The notes under the pieces are model-generated. The model searched no databases. It was not told where the DNA came from and saw nothing but the letters and a program-made list of their open reading frames with translations. DNA of 64,000 nucleotides from Biscogniauxia marginata (Eukaryota; Ascomycota; Sordariomycetes; Xylariales; Xylariaceae): the NCBI GenBank assembly GCA_022695795.1, contig MU404080.1, forward strand, positions 372,001 through 436,000, written 5' to 3'. Positions 60,493-64,000 of this stretch are shown piece by piece. Both the position numbers and the translations under genes were made by a program. The stretch's first letter is position 1. The number at the start of each line of letters is the position of its first letter.

Positions 60493-60690
60493 TGATGGTT
60501 GGTTGTCAGACAAGGGCTGGGTCCCCACACGGAAAACAAGTACATTCGTTAGGTATAAATAGGCTGCTTCCAGCAGCACAACTCAGGTAGACTTTTCCTT
60601 CCTTAGACATCAATATTACACCAGTCTCACCCCTATCTTTCATATTGTTGATTGTTATTTGCTTTTCATACGTACGTACACCTACCAACA
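60493..60690 (+). mobile_element. Solo LTR, 198 bp, with 5-bp target duplication (copy 2)
   Basis: The segment starts TGATGG and ends CCTACCAACA. GTACA occurs directly before it (60488-60492) and directly after it (60691-60695), a perfect 5-bp target-site duplication. Composition is normal and unmutated, unlike its surroundings. It therefore inserted after the block was mutated, or escaped RIP because it is short. It shares its 3' end and an internal CCCACACGG with copy 1. A 60-codon frame inside it on the minus strand is not a gene. Confidence 0.82.
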
Positions 60691-62087
60691 GTACAAAAAA
60701 AAAGTCCTTAAAACCCTTTAAAATGTTTATTAAATATATAAGTTTTTATAACTTATATATAATTACCCCTCATCGACGGGCAAGATTTTTAATTTTATAA
60801 ATTTAAAAAAGGATTATTTACTTAGTTTATTAAAAAATTCTTCTTTTTTTATTTTTAAAGTTTTTTTAATAAGTCTTAAATTCTATTAAGGTTTAATAAA
60901 ATATATTTTTAAATTATAAATTTTCATTTTTAATTTGCATATAAACTTATTATTATAAAATATAAAATTAAGTTTTATAAAGTATATTTTTCGAATTTTT
61001 TTAAAAATTCCTTTTTTATTTAAAAAATGAGAATCTCGACTTAAAATTTATTTTAACCTCTTTTTAATATTTATATAATTACGTTATATCTTTATTAATA
61101 TATATAAATCCTTTTTTATATAAATATTTCTAAGTAATAATTCTATTTTTAATAAAACTAATATTAAAATAATAAACATTATAAATTTACTTTTTTATAA
61201 ATTATTCGTTAAATATATAATAATAAAGTATATTATTTTTATATTATTTATAATAAACGTAAAAATATTAAAATTTAAAAGTTTTAATTTCTTTTAAAAA
61301 TTCTTTTAATAAAAAATATATTTTAAATATATAAAAAAAACGGATTTCGCGTTAAATTTAAATCGACTTAATTTAAAAAGGTTTTAAAAATTAATTTTAT
61401 TAAGCTTTAATAAAAGCTTTATAAAAAATCGTTTTTATTATTAATATAAGTTAAAATAACAATAAAATTATTAATACGATTATACTTTTTATAAAATGAT
61501 TATATATAAATAAAAATAAAAAGAAGGATATATTTACGCGGTAATAAAAGCTATTTAAATTTAAAATTAAACTTAAAAAACGTTTATCGAAAAGTTTTTA
61601 TTTATATATTTAGTTAAATACGTTATTAAAACTAAAAAATATATTAATATTTTTAACTTTTATGTTAAATATTACGAAGTTTATTAATAAGCTTAATAAA
61701 TTATCGTAAAAAAAAAGGCTTAAATCTCTATGATAGTTCTTTTTTCCGCTCTTTAATTTAAAAAGTTAAATTAAGCTTATTTATATTAAAAATATATATA
61801 ATAATATTTAATAATACTTTAATATTTATTAAATATTCATTATAAAATTTATTTTTTCTTTATACTTTTTTTAATATTATAACGAATACTTTTAATATTA
61901 CTTTTTAATTATTATTTAAATTATAAGTTTAATATATACGTTTTTTATAATTTAAATAATAAAAATGAGTTTAAATAAATTTAAAAAATATTAATTAATT
62001 TTTAGTTTATATTAATTATAAGTTATAATAAGTTATATTTTATATTTAATTATTTATTTATATTATATAAAAAAAGAGAATTAATAA

Positions 62088-62169
62088 GTAAAACGGAAAA
62101 TATATATAAATAAAGTGAAACACTTAGTTTATTCGTAAATCTTGTTACTTAGCGCTTAAATAAGTAGGC
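62088..62169 (+). repeat. Right copy of the repeat flanking the AT block
   Basis: This matches 52683-52764 in the same orientation, starting GTAAAACGGAAAATATATAT. Many differences are transitions. It lies where the AT block ends and ordinary sequence begins. Confidence 0.7.
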
Positions 62170-62220
62170 ACCGTATATATAAAGAGCGTTTATAAAATTA
62201 TCATAACTTAAAGTGCTTAG

Positions 62221-63089
62221 GGCACGTGACTGATAATTGACTGAGCCGAGCCTGAATAAAAGCGGCATTAGCGCTAAGCCTAATTTAGCGAGAAAAAAAA
62301 AGGTATCGTGGACAACGTACTACCTGCAGAACAAATTCCATACAGTGCAAGCCTATATAACACTGTAAGCTCTTATGCAACTCCACAGGAGACTTATTCA
62401 TTGTACCTAGTGGACCTACCCAGTCTGCTAGAATAGGTAGGTAGTAATGAGTGCCTCTTTCCTTAGCTAGAGCTTCCTCAAACAAGGCCCTTGCACACGT
62501 GCTTGACATGCCCCCGTTTCATTGGTCAATGGCAATCCAAGACACTAGTTTAGAGTCGCTGTGGGGTGTGCAGAAAAAAGTGTGGAGATCTTTCCGAACT
62601 GCAGTTCTTGTGCTTCGAGTCCTCGTCGGTCTCATCATTGTTTGGCTGATCCATCGTCGTGCAGCTTGTCAAAAACCGTTGCTGCTGCTGCATAATTCCG
62701 TCCTCATGACATTTCGTTTTTACCTATAGTGCCACCTTGCGAGTTCTCTTTTGCTAATATTCGGCATCCGAGGATTGAGTCGCAAGAATATACCTAGGAA
62801 TACAGTAGAGGTTGTTGTTGCTATTACCAGACTCACGGACTCAGAACCTGCATCAACAAATAGCACAGACGACAGTCCAACGCCTCTTGCCGCGCTCGCC
62901 CCACTGCTAGATTCTCTGTTTTGTCCCTTCTTACTTTTCTATCCATTCTTACGTTCGTACTACTTGAACCGAAGTCCTTCATCCTTGTTCATGCTAATAA
63001 TTCAAGACCTAAAGACTCAAAAGACTTCCTGGATATCGACCGGCCAGCGTAATCGTGGCAAGTGGCGCGCCCGGCCCGGCTTGATCGTC
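62221..63089. promoter_or_regulatory. Upstream region and leader of VTC4
   Basis: Normal composition returns here. A pyrimidine-rich part (62880-62990) lies before the VTC4 start. Reading frames in it run in frame into VTC4 from 62751, but the added residues have no SPX similarity. No separate gene was called. Confidence 0.5.
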
Positions 63090-64000
63090 ATGAAGTTCGG
63101 TGAACAGTTGCGTTCTAGTATCATCCGCGAATACCAATGGTACTACATCGACTATGATGGACTCAAAGCCGAGCTCAAGACTGCTTTCGATCCCCTAGCC
63201 AACCACAACGAAAGAAACAACGAAGCCGGTCCCTCAAATGGATCCAAGAAGAACAAGAACAAGGAGAGGAAGAGCAGGTGGACGGAAGAGGACGAGCAGA
63301 GGTTCATCACCAAGCTCTACGCCGAGCTCGAGAAAGTCTATACTAAGACAAAGGTCAAGGAGTCCGAGATCCAGCGCCGCATCGCCGTTAGTGACCGAGA
63401 AGTCAAGGAGGTCGTTGCTAAGGTGACCGAACGAGGTCTGGCAGAGCAGGGGCCCTCGGAAGAAGAGTTTATATTGCTCGAACAGGACTTGAGCGACATC
63501 ATCGCTGATGTCCACGACCTCGCCAAATATGTCCAGTTGAACTACACGGGCTTTTATAAGATAATTAAGAAGCACGATGTTGGTCTCCCTTTACAAGCGT
63601 ATCCCATTTCCCTAGGAGACAAGAAACTAACTCATTTTATAGAAAATGACCAATTGGCATCTGAAACCAGCATTTGATGCTGCACTGAAGAAGAAACCAT
63701 TCTATAACGAAGACTTTGATGCTGAAGTGGTGAAACTATCTAATATGTACAACAACGTTCGAACTAGGGGCAACCCAGTAAAGGGCGACAGCTCGGCTGG
63801 TGGTTCTCAGGGTAGTTTTATCCGCCAGACCACGAAGTACTGGGTGCATCCAGACAACGTCACTGAGTTGAAACTCATCATTTTGAAGCACCTTCCGGTA
63901 CTGGTCTTCAATGCTAGTAAGGAGTTCGAGATAGCAGATTCTGCTATTACCTCTATCTACTACGATAACCCAGACAGGTGGGACTTGTACGAAGGGCGTT
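63090..64000 (+). CDS. VTC4: Vacuolar transporter chaperone VTC4, polyphosphate polymerase (5' part)
   Basis: Exon 1 (63090-63578) and exon 2 (from 63643) are joined across a 64-bp intron with an unusual GTTGGT donor and a CTAAC...TTATAG acceptor. The gene continues past the right edge, so about 282 residues are seen. Vtc4 is the catalytic subunit of the VTC complex that makes polyphosphate from ATP at the vacuole membrane. The N-terminal SPX domain is present ([32 protein letters not shown]), where inositol pyrophosphates bind to signal phosphate status. It is followed by the start of the tunnel domain ([25 protein letters not shown]). A Lys/Arg/Glu-rich insert splits the SPX helices. Start is set by the canonical SPX MKFG. 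Confidence 0.93.

Larger units (their letters stand above)
53750..62220. repeat. Large AT-rich RIP-mutated repeat block
   Basis: For about 8.5 kb the sequence is overwhelmingly A/T with frequent TTA/TAA/ATA, almost no CA or TG, yet retained CG. No frame longer than 60 codons is open. This is the expected state of transposons inactivated by RIP and packed as heterochromatin. Embedded are an inverted-repeat element, two less-mutated solo LTRs, a GC island at 57686-57860 and a purine tract (60398-60408) like a retrotransposon polypurine tract. No intact transposase, reverse transcriptase or integrase can be read. Confidence 0.9.

Noticed and set aside
60506..60688. 60-codon minus-strand frame
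   Set aside because: It lies wholly within the solo LTR and is explained by it.
53750..62220. AT block as a mitochondrial insertion or centromere
   Set aside because: It has no mitochondrial gene or tRNA, and the loss of CA/TG with retained CG fits RIP better; centromere status cannot be judged from one 8.5-kb block.
62751..63089. N-terminal extension of VTC4 in the same frame
   Set aside because: SPX proteins begin at MKFG; the extension has no similarity and lies in pyrimidine-rich leader sequence.

Overview
The window is nuclear DNA of a filamentous ascomycete (Pezizomycotina, most likely a sordariomycete). The evidence is short GT-AG introns (mostly 50-110 bp) with CTAAC-type branch points near the 3' end, conserved single-copy eukaryotic genes, intergenic stretches carrying the palindromic CCTAGGTA-type motif, and blocks of extreme A+T in which CA and TG are almost absent, the mark of repeat-induced point mutation (RIP). 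The assignment to Sordariomycetes is inference.

Layout: a RIP-type AT block (1-545); a small cupin gene (2220-2701, +); BET2 (Rab geranylgeranyltransferase beta, -); a RhoGAP protein (+); RRS1 (-); mitoribosomal mS29 (+); MCM7 (-) and PEX1 (+) diverging from one promoter; a GCK/Ste20-type kinase (+); TEL2 (-); UBA3 (+); RPC40 (-); COQ6 (-); an eisosome Pil1/Lsp1 protein (-); a small His/Tyr/Ser-rich protein (-); OST1 (-); a hexokinase (+); RMT2 (-). From about 52.7 to 62.2 kb lies an AT-rich wreck of repeats. VTC4 (+) then starts and runs off the right edge.

The genes do not form one pathway or a secondary-metabolite cluster. They are dispersed housekeeping functions: replication licensing (MCM7), PIKK maturation (TEL2), neddylation (UBA3), ribosome and RNA polymerase I/III biogenesis (RRS1, RPC40), mitochondrial translation and ubiquinone (mS29, COQ6), peroxisome import (PEX1), Rab prenylation (BET2), N-glycosylation (OST1), plasma-membrane domains (Pil1), glycolysis (hexokinase) and polyphosphate synthesis (VTC4). 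Exon structures were derived by hand from splice sites and reading phase; every multi-exon model closes in frame.

The less ordinary content is a perfect inverted repeat enclosing an ACGCGT (MluI cell-cycle box) between MCM7 and PEX1, and the right-hand repeat block. That block holds two about 200-bp solo LTRs of one family with 5-bp target duplications, a 446-bp inverted-repeat element, similar repeats at both ends of the block, and a decayed tRNA-like gene whose acceptor and T-stem defects are all RIP-type transitions. I found no defence system, CRISPR array, toxin or metabolic cluster.
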